In this document: positions 44,275 through 56,466 of the stretch, one piece after another
Layout: each line of letters begins with the position of its first letter
How positions within the stretch are numbered: the first letter of the stretch is position 1
Assembly (NCBI GenBank): GCA_019828545.1
Contig: JACVRA010000258.1
Span: 310,001-374,000, forward strand
Direction of reading: 5' to 3'
DNA length: 64,000 bases
Source of the DNA: Paracamarosporium sp. OC-R06-R3
Taxonomy: Eukaryota > Ascomycota > Dothideomycetes > Pleosporales > Didymosphaeriaceae
Made by a program: the position numbers and the translations under genes
Notes under the pieces: generated by a model
Seen by the model: only the letters and a program-made list of their open reading frames with translations
Databases searched by the model: none
Told to the model about the DNA's origin: nothing

Positions 44275-45465
44275 TCACCATTCGTCCTCCGAGGTGGAAT
44301 AGCTGCTGCTGGTGTCGTAGCCGGAGCTCTTGGTGTCGTAGCCAGAGTCTGGGGTCTCGTAGCTCGTATCGTAGCTCTTCTCGTCGCTCTTCCAAGTCGG
44401 GTATTCAGGGTCCTTGGTCTCGTAGCCGCTCTCCTCTTCCTCCTCGCCCCAGGTAGGATATTCTGACTCTTTGGTTTCATAGCCCGATTCATCCGAGGTC
44501 TCGTAGCCTTTGTCCGAGGTGTCGTAGCTACTGCCAGAAGTATCATAGCTCTTTTCAGAATCGCCCCAAGTGGGATAGTCTGGATCATTGGTGCTGTACC
44601 CCGTGTCATACGAGCCCCAGCTACTTTCATCGCTCCAGTCATCAACGCCATCTTCTCCCCAGGAGGAAGAACCACTATCACCACCCCAGCTGGGATATTC
44701 GCGGGACTTGAGACGCCAATGACCCTTCTCCTTCCTCCATGGGTTCGCGTTTAGCGCTGCGAGCGCGTAGTACTCGCACTGCCTCTTCTCTACGCCCTGC
44801 TGGTCGAAGTTCCAGTTGTTGACGAAGACCTGGAATTGACCGGTGCTTCCGAGCGGGCAAAGAGCGAAGTTTCCTCCCTTGGTGATGCCATAGGTAGAGG
44901 GCCATGTGAGGTACGATGGGCTGGGGTCGACCAGCTGGATGGGGTTGTTGCCAGTATGGTAGAACCCGGTGGAGATGGCACTCGGAGGAAGCCATCCGAC
45001 CTTTGTATATTTGACGGCGCCGGTGACCGAATCAACATATAGCTGAAGGGGATCCTTGCTGACCTGTTTGAATCATGAGTAAATTGTGTTTCGGATTACG
45101 GCAAGACCGTGACTCACAGTGTACAGTTGTGTGTCATCATCCACGAAGAATGTTGGTAGCTTAGGGTCCCACCATTTATTATACGGTGTTGCAACAAGAA
45201 TGCCCTTTTCGAGTCTAATCGCGTAGGAGTCGAATGGGCATTGCGACTTCAGTGTTTCCGCCTCTGGCTTGTTGAACGGGTCGCATCGATCGTTGACCCT
45301 CAAGTTGAAGAAATGGGGCTCCTTAGTATGAGGGTGCCAGTTTTTACCCTTATCATCCTCGCGAGCAACGGCCGCTGCAACGGCTTTAGCAGGAGCGCGG
45401 ACTTCGATGGCATGTGAGGCGGCCAGGCCAAACATGGCCAAAGGAGAGAGGTTTTGGAACCTCAT
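44275..45465 (-). CDS. Secreted protein with tyrosine-rich repeat tail
   Basis: Predicted exons on the minus strand are 45118..45465 and 44275..45063, giving 378 residues. A signal peptide of about 18-20 residues starts at the ATG at 45465. Residues about 45-245 form a folded Cys-containing domain (F-F-N-L-R-V-N-D-R-C, C-P-F-D-S-Y-A-I-R-L, F-A-L-C-P-L-G-S-T-G-Q-F-Q-V-F) that resembles fungal phialide/cell-wall proteins of PhiA type; this comparison is tentative. From about 250 to the end the sequence is a Tyr/Ser/Thr/Asp/Glu-rich repeat built on S-x-Y-[DE]-T and Y-P-T-W units. No GPI signal or membrane segment ends the protein. A wall-associated or secreted structural role is inferred. The intron 45064..45117 (54 bp) has canonical ends and is phase 0. 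Confidence 0.85.
44281..44620 (-). repeat. Degenerate coding repeats, Y-[DE]-T / Y-P-T-W units
   Basis: Within the C-terminal third of the secreted protein the units S-G-Y-E-T-K-x-x-E-Y-P-T-W and S-x-Y-D-T recur with varied spacing. Codons are also similar between units, which favours slippage or unequal crossing-over. Seen directly; limits approximate. Confidence 0.75.
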
Positions 45466-47703
45466 ACTGAATAGAAATATAAGGAGTGTGTCAAAATGAG
45501 TGTGATCAGAGAGGTCACTGCGGGAGTGAGACTGTCTCGGCCCAGGGAAGTGAATTTATCATGAATGAAACGGCGCGTGATCTTGTTGTGATGTAAACGA
45601 ATCGGCCTGTTGCTGGAATGAAGGATAATGCATGATCCCTGATATGGAGGTTACTCCAGGGAGATTGTTCTACAGATTCCGACCGAGAACCAGAGGAATG
45701 GAGCAACTTCGAGAGGCACAACAATAGTTGACTGTCCAACATGTCGCATGGTCTTAGAAGGCTGCTCGCATATATAGAAAGGAGAGAAGGCATTGAGGTG
45801 TTGGAAAGTCTAAAAACATAATTGTTAAACTCACGATGGCCAAATTGTGACTCGAACTGCTGGATTGTTTTGGCAGCCTACACGATACATTCCGTCCAGC
45901 CACGCCGCGTTACGGAATGGTTCGGCGCGAGTGAGGCACCCCTTCCGAGCAACAAGGTAGCATTAACGACTAGAGAAGACGGTGCTTTGTCGAAGACAAC
46001 GTCATTGCCTAGGCTACGGCAAACCATCGGTGTGGTTCCCCGGAGACCCTTGAGTGCGCGCACATGAATGTCGGCCAGGTGCTCCATCCGGGGTCCGAAG
46101 TTCAGGGAAACGTTTGAAACATTCCAAACTCTTTCGAGGCCCGTCTGAGACGGGTATTCGCGGTATACATATTCGATCTGAGGAGCAAGCTGCGCGGGCG
46201 GGTTCGACGTGGACGCAGGCCATCTTTTCCTCTGGCATGGCCTGATGGGCTTCTGAGCAGCGCCTCCCTGGTCCGACTTAGCTGCGCCCTCACCGGAATC
46301 GACGACGTTCTGAGGCTCCCATGACGACCAGGCAACCTCGTCTTTCCCTCGGCACCGAAATTACGAAGCACACGATAGCAGACTGTGCCTCTCTCTAGTG
46401 CATTTTACGGAGAAGGTCCGCCCTCCACATTCATCCGCCGCTCGACCCACTGGCCCACTATGGCCACATCATCTGAACGATAGCCAGTAGTCTGCCTTGA
46501 GCTCCTTCTCGATCCGTGGAGACGATTGCTTTTGATGCACCCTGGCCTGGCGACGGTCATGGGTGTAGTCGCTTGCTGCCCCGGTCATAGCTGGCGCTTA
46601 ACTGCGTTACACTGCAGCGCGGAGGCCGCGACGTCGACATTGCGCCTTGGGCTACTTGCGACCCACTACCGTCCTCAACGTCGAGCATGCAAAGGCTACG
46701 GGAGTGGCCATGGGCTGCGGCAGTGGCTCTTGGTGCGAGCCGCCGGCCAGTCAGACGCGACGCAGTTGGTGAACGGCTGGACCCAGCTTTGTGGTTATCC
46801 CCGGTCCTAGTAGCGCCTTGTAGTGGAGGCGCAGAGACAGAGTGCTTTTGCGGCACAGTTCATCGTTCGTGATCCTTCCCCTCCTTTCAGAGACACGGAA
46901 AAGTGGGCTGTCTGCCTATCGGCAATGTGTCGGCTCCAGGTCCTTTTGCCACAAGCTGAGCAAGTGTCCGAACGGTGGTGTTCTCCAGGCTTCAGATGCC
47001 CTTGGGCATGTTCATTGGGTAGCCGCCGCCACGCTTGTCGGCCAATGAGAGGGCTCGCCATCCAGACAGCTGTCCACGCCGTGGGCCGGTGGGTTTCCTG
47101 CTGATCCTCCAAGATGGCCCATCTGAACCGTCTTTAGAAACAGCCGCGTTCCCTTCCAGCCGCCCTCCCTCCCGGCGACGAACCACAGCCGTGGCCAGTG
47201 GGGCCGTTTTTCGCTCGCACCAATGGCGGCCAGCATGCTAAGCGCCAGGGCTCGACAGGGTCTAGCGCGCATATACAACACCGCTCGCAACGGTTGCGGG
47301 TACTAAAAGCATTCATGATTCTACCCGCAATCATACCATCCCGCATAGGCACTAACGACTAGGCTGATCTTGCGTCCTTAGGTCGACTACGCCGCAAAAC
47401 ACATCAGGCTTTGCTGGAGGATGCCGTTGCCAACGAGCTGGTACACTACCTTCTCGGCATGTTATAACCATCGCCTCGCAGGTGACACAACATCTGCCTG
47501 GCTTGCTTCCAAGCCTTCTGCTCGCGCCAGTGCTTAAACTCAGCTGTGCTTCTTGCTTTTCGTCCTCGTTTGGCGCTTACTGCCCCTCCTGTGCCGCTGT
47601 CACTGCTAGGCGCTGCCTTTGGTCGCGTGTCGACTTCCTTGTATCCTGTGTCTCATTCGCCTGCCGTTTCATTGACCAACCGAGACTTACACAGCATATC
47701 CCC
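45466..47703. other. Gene-poor interval
   Basis: About 2.2 kb between divergent genes, GC-rich after 46 kb. Many overlapping short frames on both strands, none with domain signals, signal peptide or splice partners. It must hold two promoters. I cannot name anything else. Confidence 0.4.
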
Positions 47704-48495
47704 ATGGACCCAAGCCGATCGCCCGCGTTGTCGGCGCGCTCACTGTCCATATCATCTACCTCCGGGCCCAAGACAGGCAGCCACCACCGCTCCGGCTCGC
47801 GCACCGAATACTCTGCTCTCTCGAGCCACGGTATGCCCAAGGAGCCGTCGCTGCTCTCACCTAACAGCCTTGTCACACAGCCGCACCGGTTCTCGGGTCT
47901 GCCACCGTCGCCACGTCCAAGTGAGCCCAGGTCGCCTCTTCCCCCAGTTTCACCCATGCCAGCCTTGTCTCCTTCAATGTCGGGGCCCATGTCTCCTCCT
48001 ATGTCGGGAAGATCGTTTGGTACACTGATCGATTCGGAGCCTTCCACGCCTGCCTACTCTCCTCGAATGGACTCAAACTGGGATAGTTCCACCTTGGTGC
48101 TGTTGCCGCCTGTAAAGTCAACCGACTCATCTCCCCGTGAGCCAGCATGGGACATGCTAGTACCTCTCCAAAAGCCACCGAAGAAGAGATTCTCAAGGCA
48201 GAAGTCGAAGACGTCCATCACCAAGGACATGCCTGCCACCGCGTCTTTGTCGGCCCACCCAGTGGCCATTACAGAAGAACCCCAGAAGGAGAACCACCCG
48301 CCAGTCGAAGAGGAGCGAGAGAAGAAGGGAGAAGACGAAGAAGAGCAGGCCGCACAGAACGACCCACTGGGGAAGCTGGCCTCGCGAATGAAGTCTCTCC
48401 TCAAGCGCAAGAGCAACGGCGAGAAGAAGGAGAAGAGACAGAGGCCCTACTATGAGTTGGAACGAGTCGAGACGGTCCACTGGACAGAGTTGTGA
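47704..48495 (+). CDS. Disordered Ser/Pro-rich protein of unknown function
   Basis: Single exon, 263 residues from the ATG at 47704, chosen because the open frame upstream lacks coding character. I do not recognise the family. The first 150 residues are Ser/Pro-rich with many S-P sites and repeated M-S-G-P-M-S type units. A basic patch (K-P-P-K-K-R-F-S-R-Q-K-S-K) at about 182-194 could be a nuclear signal. An acidic E/K run (about 225-240) leads to a conserved-looking end: L-A-S-R-M-K-S-L-L-K-R-K-S, then Y-Y-E-L-E-R-V-E-T-V-H-W-T-E-L at the C-terminus. The well-formed C-terminus and lack of stops argue for a real protein. Possible phosphorylated cytoplasmic or nuclear regulator; no firm role. 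Confidence 0.7.
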   Translation: MDPSRSPALSARSLSISSTSGPKTGSHHRSGSRTEYSALSSHGMPKEPSLLSPNSLVTQPHRFSGLPPSPRPSEPRSPLPPVSPMPALSPSMSGPMSPPMSGRSFGTLIDSEPSTPAYSPRMDSNWDSSTLVLLPPVKSTDSSPREPAWDMLVPLQKPPKKRFSRQKSKTSITKDMPATASLSAHPVAITEEPQKENHPPVEEEREKKGEDEEEQAAQNDPLGKLASRMKSLLKRKSNGEKKEKRQRPYYELERVETVHWTEL

Positions 48496-50400
48496 GATGA
48501 ACAACACGATCGCTCTTACGCATGTTTTCCTTTTATGACGACTCTTGACGCTGCTGGCCGGGGTTTCTTTGATCTTAGCAGGGTTGTTAATGGCGCTCGG
48601 CTTTTCTAAAATGGGTATCAAACGGTATGGCGTTTATATGGGCAGGATGAATTTGCTTTCAAGGGGTCGGTAATCTCTATAACTGGGCAGGCCAACATTC
48701 TTTTGCGATACCCACAGGTTGCAGTGTAAATTGCAGAAGCATTGCCAGAGGGCAAACGGGGGATAGCGGAGCATTGCAAGGTAGATGATATAAATCGTAT
48801 AGCCCATCTCGAGTGTATTTTCTGCAGCGTGTCAATGTTGGTCTGTTGGAGACCGTGACACAAAGACAACACGTGAAGGAGCGTGCGCCTGCCGTTATCG
48901 CCGCAGAAGGTGCAAAGGGAGTGCAACCCAGGGTACGCGTTTGCATGCAACCCAATGTACGCTGTGCGAACCGCTCTGCACTGTGCATGCTGGAGTAACA
49001 CAAACACAAGGAGCGTTGGCCGGCTTGCAGGACGTCCGGCTTGTTGCATCGCGTTGAAGCTCGGTGCGACGCATGAATGCCGGGAGACGCCGGCCAATGT
49101 TGGATTCGACGACACGTTGCCCGCGTCACCGCGCACCGATGATCAAGAGGGTAGCGTCGTCATCCAGTCACAATGGAGGTGGGTTCAAGCGCGAAATGGG
49201 CGCCTTTCTCGCCCCTGGGCTGAGCAAGCACAAGTTCGCGCAGCTGAATAAAGCTGCGAGAGTCACGTCACGTGCGCCGAGGCCGAAACAAAGTCTGGAC
49301 GCGACAGATGCAGGGCTGACAAGACAACCACCCGCCGATGCCCATAATAAGTGTCCGAAATACGGGACGAGTCTGGACGAGCCTGACGTCGGCACGGGGA
49401 GGTGCCAGGGCGTCATGGCTAGACGACGGTCAAGCGTGTGGGCCTCTGCAAGCCGCAAAGGCCCTGGCATGGGCGGACGCGGCGGAAGGCGAGCGCTGAT
49501 GGGCTTGCGATGCGGCGGGAGGAGATGATGGTTGAATCGCGCACAGTCTGGCTTTGGCCGGGGTTGGATGGCAGTCCTCAGGCTTTGCAGCAGCCACCAG
49601 GGGCAGGCTGCACGCAACATTCCAGCAGCTTTGTTCCACGGGGTGGGTGTGGCGCGCCTTGTTCGCAAGGAAAGGGAAAGTCGGGGCAGGAGGCAGTCGC
49701 AGTCGCAGTCGCTTCCCTCCGCGAGGAATGGGCCGACCGACCCAAGCAAACCTGCACTTAGCGCCACAAAGAAGAGTGCGACAGGAGCCCGCCCACGCCG
49801 GCCGGCAGAATGCGCAGACGCAGCAGCAGCGCCGCTCCAGCACGCAGGCGCAGGCGCAGGCATTTGCGGGCAGAGGCGCGCAGCAGAGAGCAGAGCAGCG
49901 CGCAGAGCAGGCGGCTCGTTTGGGTTAGCGCGCCTGCCCTGGATGGCTTTGGCCGCGAACCTCCACGCTCCGCGAACCCAGGAATCACTTCGCTAGCGAT
50001 GAGAGCGCAGAGTCGCCGTGCACGCAAAGCCCGCCGCACCCAGCCCATCATGGCCGCCCCATCAAACCCTCGCCGTGTCAACCCCGGCCTCGCCGTCCCA
50101 TCTCGCCCTCGTGCACTCCATGCTCCTTTTGCTCTGCGCCAGACATCACGCCCTGCAAGACGTGCGACTGACCCTGAGCGCCCTCCTCACGTTTCGAGCA
50201 CCTAGCCACACAAAGCTTGGGCAAGCGCTACAGTAATAGGGTACGCACCACCCAGCTGACTTGTTGAATAAACCCACGGCACCCCAGCGCCCTCCCTCCC
50301 ATCAACACCACCACCACCGCCCATCCTCACCGCTGCTGCTGCACCCCCCATTTTATCGCCGTCGCCGCCAGACATTGCTGTCGCTCTCCTCGCCAAAGCC
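48496..50400. other. Gene-poor GC-rich interval
   Basis: About 1.9 kb between two plus-strand genes. Frames overlap on both strands in the GC-rich part (49.0-50.3 kb) but show no domains. The right end is the promoter and leader of the Ies4 gene. No tRNA or repeat found by eye. Confidence 0.4.
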
Positions 50401-51353
50401 ATGTCCTCCACCAAGGCGAAGTCGATGATCGTCAAGCTCCCGCTGTCGCCTGACGCGCTGGCCAAGTTCCCTCACGACGCATCATCAAAGTCATCCGACA
50501 AGCTCTCGTCGTCTCCAAACACACCCGCCCAGATCGTCGAGCCCACGCCCGCCGACACCCCTAATGACGCCGCCACGCCCGTCAACGGCGTCGACAACAG
50601 CCTGTTGGCACCGCCCGCTACGGATGCGAAGGGCAGGAAGAAGCCGGGGCCGAGAGCCAGCACCGCTGGCACAAAGCGAGGGGCCGCAGCTGTCGACGGC
50701 ACCCCGAAGCCACGGGGTAAACCTGGCCCGAAGAAGAAGCAACGCATGTAAGTACTCTTCCTCATCGTCACTTCATCGACGCCATGAGCCACATCGTCGC
50801 CATAAGGCCGCTCCTTTACCACCACCCGTATTGGCTGGCCGGTATTGTTGACCTTTGTGTTGCCCGTCTTGACGCAACACGAAATGCTTGGGCTTGCGTC
50901 CAAGGACGATAGCGATGCCCATTACATATTCAAGACCACCGCTGACAGCAACACAGGGGCGACATGATCAACGATCCCAACAACAAGGGTCCCTTCGCTG
51001 CTCCTGCTCCTGCCCAGAAGCTGGGCCCCAAAGCCAACATGGGCACCATCAATGCCAACCTCCGCGCGCTCGACCGATCCGGCAAGCCTTGCCGCAAGTG
51101 GGGAAAGAAGACCTTCCAAATCCGCAGCTTCACCGGCGTAATATGGAACGCGCCGACCTGGCGAGCGCCGCCCAAGAGCACCGTCTTCTCCGAAGATGTC
51201 AAGAGCGATACCACTGGCTCAAGCGACTCAAAGATCAAGGACGAGAGCAGCGCCATCAGCGACAGGAGCGGTCTCAACGGAGAAAGCACAACACCGATGC
51301 CGCCAGCACTTAACGGCATCGCAAGCTCACCTACTCCCCTTGCTGCTTCATGA
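50401..51353 (+). CDS. ies4: INO80 chromatin-remodelling complex subunit Ies4
   Basis: Predicted exons are 50401..50747 and 50957..51353, giving 247 residues. Ies4 is a small, largely disordered subunit of the INO80 nucleosome remodeller, acting in the nucleus in transcription, replication and checkpoint signalling. The identification rests on an N-terminal S-M-I-V-K-L-P-L-S block, the AT-hook-like basic repeats (K-K-P-G-P-R, K-P-R-G-K-P-G-P-K-K-K) at 78-113, and the C-terminal P-C-R-K-W-G-K-K-x-F-x-I-R-S-F-T-G-V, which match the Ies4 family (formerly DUF1711). The intron (50748..50956, 209 bp) splits the codon for Met116. The tail is Ser-rich, in keeping with known checkpoint phosphorylation of yeast Ies4; that these Ser residues are used here is inference. 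Confidence 0.85.
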
Positions 51354-53052
51354 CGTGTCGGTCTTCACCGTTTCTTGAGACACGACTTTTTACTACGCTC
51401 AGTGTTACGCATCTGATCGAAATTTTCTATTTGCATATCCACCCAACAGCCACATTCTAGGGTACACCGACAGTCACATTGGCACGGTCCTACTTGGATT
51501 TACTTCTCTATTACTGTATTGTATAGCACCTTGATTATGCGTTCACGGCGTTTCTGAACCCAAGGCGGACTTGGGAGAAAACTGTTTTCTGAACTTATGC
51601 CTGGATAGCGATGGCGTTTGCGGGTAGCCTGGGCAGGTGGCTTCTACTCTAGTTTTTCATGGGTCGGCCACATACGGGTCTGGGTACGTTGCAAGAAGGA
51701 GGCATCATACAGTCGCGTGTATTTGTATAGCAAGAGAAGGACGTAGTCTTTCGTGCTCTTCGTGAGAAATTGCATATGCCTTGTCTTCTACCAATGCGAT
51801 GTCTTTGGATGTAACGCACTCATTGTTCAGTAAAGTATACTTGTGAAGGGGCCAGTATATCGGTTCCAATAACATCCCGCACATGATCAACGTGATGTCC
51901 TGCTTTTGCAGCTGCCTGCCTCTTGTGTGAGAGTGGAAATTGGTCATGCAGGACCTAGGCCACGAACCCAAAAACCTGTCATAACATGCGTTGCCAAAAA
52001 TGCCAACCTAGCTAGTATCGAGCTTTTTGGCGCTTTGTTGCCTGGCAATCTCGGAGCCGAATTATATGTTGACACGATGTTCTCTTGTTGTGGCGTGCCT
52101 GCGATTTCGTGGTCTTTCTATAGCAGGGAGATCCTGTTCAGTAATTCCACCTTCACGCATGGCATATTAACTAGCGGCTGGGCCATCGTTGCTCTTGTTG
52201 AGCCACTTGGTTGTTTTCGTTTTATGGTTACAATTTAAATCTACTTATGGTCCGGTGTACGTTGCACGATGACGGCGAACCATGCGATAGCGATTGCCGG
52301 AACAAACTTACAACCACCGCATTCGGTAACATCACAAGTGGAATGCCTTAAAGAAGCACTGATTGGTCGAGGCCTCTGGGTTCAAGATAGAACAAGATAT
52401 GCGACATGTTTGCCGCTTGTTGAGGGCTGTTGTTCGCGAACCGCGACGAGACTATGGATGGATGTTCCGGAAGCTGTGCCGATCGCAAACAAGCTCGCAG
52501 GCCGGGCGGATGACACAGCGTCCTCATGAGCAGTTGCCTGTTCTTTTGGTTGGATCTTGTCACGAGTGCGGAACAGGTCTGTGTTATCAGTGAATGTATG
52601 TACACGAGATATAGCGTAGTGCGGGGGGGTCGTGCATTGAACCTCGTTCGCGTCGACGCCATCCTGGAGCTCATTGACGACCCTCCGAATCCCCCCGCAA
52701 CTTGCTCTCCACACACCACACCAAGACCATGCTGCCCAAACGATGAATGCGTCTGCATACCTATCTTTCAAGATCCTTGAGTGGCGTTGACGAACGTCCT
52801 TTCCCTCACCGTCGCCGCCAACTCATCCGAGCTCGTCGCTGAACCTACCATCCGCAGCTGTTCTGATTGCCGCTGCACGCGCACCTACCTTCATCCGCCT
52901 CTAGTCTGCTCACGCCATCCAATATCTTTCTGGGTCTCACGTCTCACCGCGTCTGAACTCTGCGCTGGGAGTAGTCGTTGGAAGTCACGCCAACCAGCTT
53001 CCCGCTTCCGCTCGCCGACACTCAACCACGAAGTACCCAGACACTCACCACC
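51354..53052. other. Intergenic region
   Basis: About 1.7 kb between two plus-strand genes, AT-rich in the left part. Short frames on both strands have no recognisable features. The final 250 bp are CT-rich and fit a promoter and leader. Confidence 0.4.
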
Positions 53053-55279
53053 ATGTTCCGTCGCGGCTCGTACGCGCAGGTCGCTTCAGGCAACGCAGGA
53101 AGCAGTCAATCCAACCCTGTACCCGCTCGTTCAGGGCAGTTCTCGCACTTGACCAACACCGGCTCGATCCCGCTCGGTGCCTCCTCACACTCGCGCCACG
53201 CCCGCTCTATAGACGTCGACGGTCGCCACAGCAGCATGTCCAACTCGCTCAGCCGAAGCGGGCCAGTTCCATCATATTCGAGTCAGGCAGGACACATGGT
53301 CGGGTTTAGCGCCTTGTATGATGCAGCTCTTACGTTCTTTGTGCCCTCGTATCTCCGGGGTTCGAGATATGCAGAGAAACTGGAGGAGGCACACAAGGCG
53401 AGGTTAGCTGCATACCGAGAACAGCGGTCGACGCATTCCTCAAATGCCGGATCGTTATCGACTAGCTCGAGTAGCGTCAATCTGCACAAACCGAGTCATT
53501 CGTACCGCGGGCTCGCCCATGAGATAATCGAACGCACGCCTGCATTTATAGAAGAGCCAGTCACTTCGTGGCCGACGAGATGGGACGAAAAAGACAAGTT
53601 TGTACAGATGGAGGTGGAGGAAGACGGGAGGCTTGCCAGGTTTGCCGGTGCACAGAAGTCTGCGAACGACGAGGCGGCAGCAATTCGATCGGATTACCCC
53701 ATGCCGCGACAGTGTGGGATATATTACTATGAGGTTACTGTGGTGTCCAAGGGCAAAGACGGGTAGGTCCCATTTCCCGTGCGGATCTACTGCAGACTAA
53801 CACTGGTTGAGTAGGATTATTGGCGTCGGATTCTCCGAAGCAAAAGTGCCTCTGAACAGGATACCTGGCTGGGAGCCTGGTTCCTTTGCATACCACGGCG
53901 ACGATGGTCTTTTTTTCACTAGTACAACGTCCGGAAAACCGTATGGACCGAAATTTGGCACTCTGGATGTCATAGGGTGTGGAATCAATTTCCGCACCAA
54001 CACAGCTTTCTTTACTAAGAATGGGCAAGACTTAGGTTCGTAAGCTGCAAACATATGAAAAACGATGCTGACCATCATAGGCCCCGCAATCAAGGAACTG
54101 AAGCCTAATGTGCAGTACTACCCAAGCATCGGAATGAAGAAACACAACGAGGCTCTCCGGGTGAACTTTGGGCAGGAGCCTTTTGCTTTCGATATTGATA
54201 GCATGGTGCAGGCGGAGAAGGCCACGATTCAGGAAGAGATCGCATTGTCGAGAGGCCAGCCAAGAGAGCATGGCTCGACGGAAGAGACGCAGTTCATACA
54301 AAGCTTGATTGGGCAATACCTAGCTCATGATGGATATGTGGAGACTGCAAGAGCTTTTGCTGAAGAAGTCATCGAAGAGGCGCAAGCACTGTCAGCCAAC
54401 GGTCAGGCCGATATCCCTTACCTCCAAGCAGAGGAAGATATCGACGCGATAAACAGACAAAGTAAGAGCCAATCTGTCCGCTATTTTACCCCACGAAGCT
54501 AATTTCTCCCCAGGAATACGTGCAGCCATCCTCGACGGCGACATCGACAAAGCCCTAAAGCATACCAATGCCTTCTACCCCTCTGTCCTCCGCGACAACG
54601 AAAACATCTACTTCAAACTCCGCTGCCGCAAATTCATCGAAATGATACGCTGCTGCAGCGAACTCAACGCCCAGATCCACTCCAACATCATCCCCACACC
54701 TCCTTCCAAACGCTCCACAGCATCTACCCTCAACAACCGCAACTCGACCGCCACCGACGACTACGACTTCGAAATGGAGCTGGACGAGCAGCTCGGCGTG
54801 CACAACGGCGCGCCCTGGGGCGACGAAGAAGAAGACGACGACGACGATCTCGAGGCCAAGCAAAAGAAGTTCCACGAGTCCACGCAAGCCATGCTGGAGT
54901 ATGGCATGGAGCTCAAGCAAGAATTTGCCAACGATCCACGGAGAGAAGTCAAGCGCGCGTTGGAGGACACATTCGCGTTGATTGCGTACGAGAACGTGAG
55001 GGAGAGTAGTCTTGCTCCTTTGCTGGAGACGAGCGGGAGAGTGCCTGTGGCAGAGGAATTGAACAGTGCGATTCTAGGTGAGATTTCCCCAGACAACGTC
55101 GCGTTGTGCTAGAGATTGAGTATTGCGCATTATGCTAATATCCACCAGTGAGTCTCGGCAAATCGAGCTCTGCAGCGCTCGAGCGCCTCGTTCAACAGAC
55201 GGAAGCCCTCGTCTCGGAACTCACGGATGATGGCGGGCCCGGCGCTTTTATCAATGTGCGGAAGGACTTTTTGCAGTGA
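53053..55279 (+). CDS. VID30: GID/CTLH complex subunit of RanBPM type
   Basis: Predicted exons are 53053..53762, 53815..54035, 54081..54461, 54514..55077 and 55149..55279, giving 668 residues. The domain order SPRY (about 195-370), LisH (about 378-410), CTLH (about 430-495) and CRA (to the end) is that of RanBPM/RanBP10 and yeast Gid1/Vid30, the scaffold and substrate-receptor-docking subunit of the GID E3 ligase that degrades gluconeogenic enzymes when glucose returns. The SPRY has I-I-G-V-G-F-S and G-C-G-I-N-F; the LisH reads L-I-G-Q-Y-L-A-H-D-G-Y. Between CTLH and CRA there is an acidic D/E run typical of fungal members. Each of four introns (42-71 bp class) restores a conserved stretch. 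The N-terminal 85 residues are Ser-rich and disordered. Confidence 0.92.
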
Positions 55280-56207
55280 GTGTGTGCGTGAGTGCGTGCG
55301 TGCGTGGCAATGGATGGATGGATCAATGAACGAATCAATGAATGAATAAGGAAGAACGCCTTTTTATACCAGCGGAGCAAGACCCGGATTTCTCTTCTCT
55401 CTTTCTCCCTGTCTCTTTTTTCTCACAAGGCGTGTCAGGGCGTTTCTGCATGGGCATTCTAGCTTGCATTTACGGGACTCTTCTTCTTTCTTTTTCTCTT
55501 TCAAGTGAGATGGTTTGGGCCTGTTGGCTGGTTGGTTGGTTGGCGTTGGGATTGGGGGTGGGATTGCGGATGGGATGGATGGGTAAGGGGCGTGGTATGG
55601 TATTTTTTTTTGTTTCTTTAGGTACGGGCGAGATGGTGGGTGCGGATGCGGGTGGGGGATGAGAAGAGGGTGTGTGAGGGAGGGGAAGGGGATGTATGTA
55701 GATGTTTGGTTGGTTGGTTGGTTGGTTGAATATTAGATTTGAGTCTTTGTCTGTGTCTGAGTTTGAATCTGTTTGATGGAAGTGAGGTAGTAAAGAGGGA
55801 GTGTGGAGTTTGCGTGTGGTGAGTGCTGGATGGTCTGGTGGTTGTCCCTCTTCTTTGAGAGTAAGGAGGTCTTGACGTTGGTGGGGGAGATGAATTAGGC
55901 GCAAATGGGATGCGTAGCTTGATGGAAATAACCGTGGGGAGAAAGAGCGGCGTATCACCACACCCTTTCGACATGTCAAGTTGGTTTGTTACTACGTTTG
56001 CTTATGAATGTGCATCATGGTAACCTACTCATGAACGTAAACTTGAAGGATGATGATTCGCTGTTCCTATGTAGTGTCTCGTTTGGGACGCTAGTCCAAG
56101 CGTGCAGCGCACAGATGGACGTGCTCTTCTTTCTCAACGGCACCAAAAAATTGGCAAAAAAGATGTGACCTGTGGAGCATGTGAACCCCTCCCAGCGAAC
56201 GAATGAA
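55280..56207. other. Intergenic region rich in simple repeats
   Basis: About 930 bp downstream of the Gid1-type gene. It carries GTGC- and GGAT-like runs near 55280-55340, a G-T-T-G run near 55525-55545 and the TTGG tract at 55706..55728. The skewed base composition makes spurious Pro-rich frames on the minus strand. No gene. Confidence 0.5.
55706..55728 (+). repeat. (TTGG)n microsatellite
   Basis: Nearly six uninterrupted TTGG units. Seen directly. Confidence 0.9.
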
Positions 56208-56291
56208 TGACTCAGCCGAGGTTTGAACTCGGGACCTTCAGTGTGCTAACTGGTGTTAGACTGACGTGATAACCAACTACACCACCGAGCC
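56208..56291 (-). tRNA. tRNA-Val (AAC) with 10-nt intron
   Basis: On the minus strand an 84-nt gene folds as a full cloverleaf. The acceptor stem has seven pairs (two G-U), discriminator A at 56208; the anticodon stem is T-C-A-G-T / A-C-T-G-A; the T arm is C-C-G-A-G / C-T-C-G-G around T-T-C-A-A-A-C, a good B box. The anticodon A-A-C lies at 56255..56257 in loop C-T-A-A-C-A. A 10-nt intron (56244..56253) follows the base 3' of the anticodon at the canonical site, and its G-T-T-A-G can pair with the C-T-A-A-C of the loop, as eukaryotic tRNA introns do. No CCA is encoded, as expected. Confidence 0.92.
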
Positions 56292-56466
56292 TTTTGTAAT
56301 GCGATGAAGATATAGCTATGCGGAGAAAGTACATATACTCGCTCAACTCAATTCATATCAAGACATGGCTCTTTGGCCTCATCGTAGTCTCCGTCAAGAA
56401 AGCGAGGCCCACCTGCAGAAATTTTTTTTTTATCTGCAATCCACAAGCGAGAAGCTACCATGCTTC

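Noticed and set aside
45466..47703. Possible decayed transposon
   Set aside because: No terminal repeats, transposase or reverse-transcriptase motifs could be seen.
55470..55979. Pro-rich minus-strand frame of 169 codons
   Set aside because: Produced by simple GT-rich repeats downstream of the Gid1-type gene.
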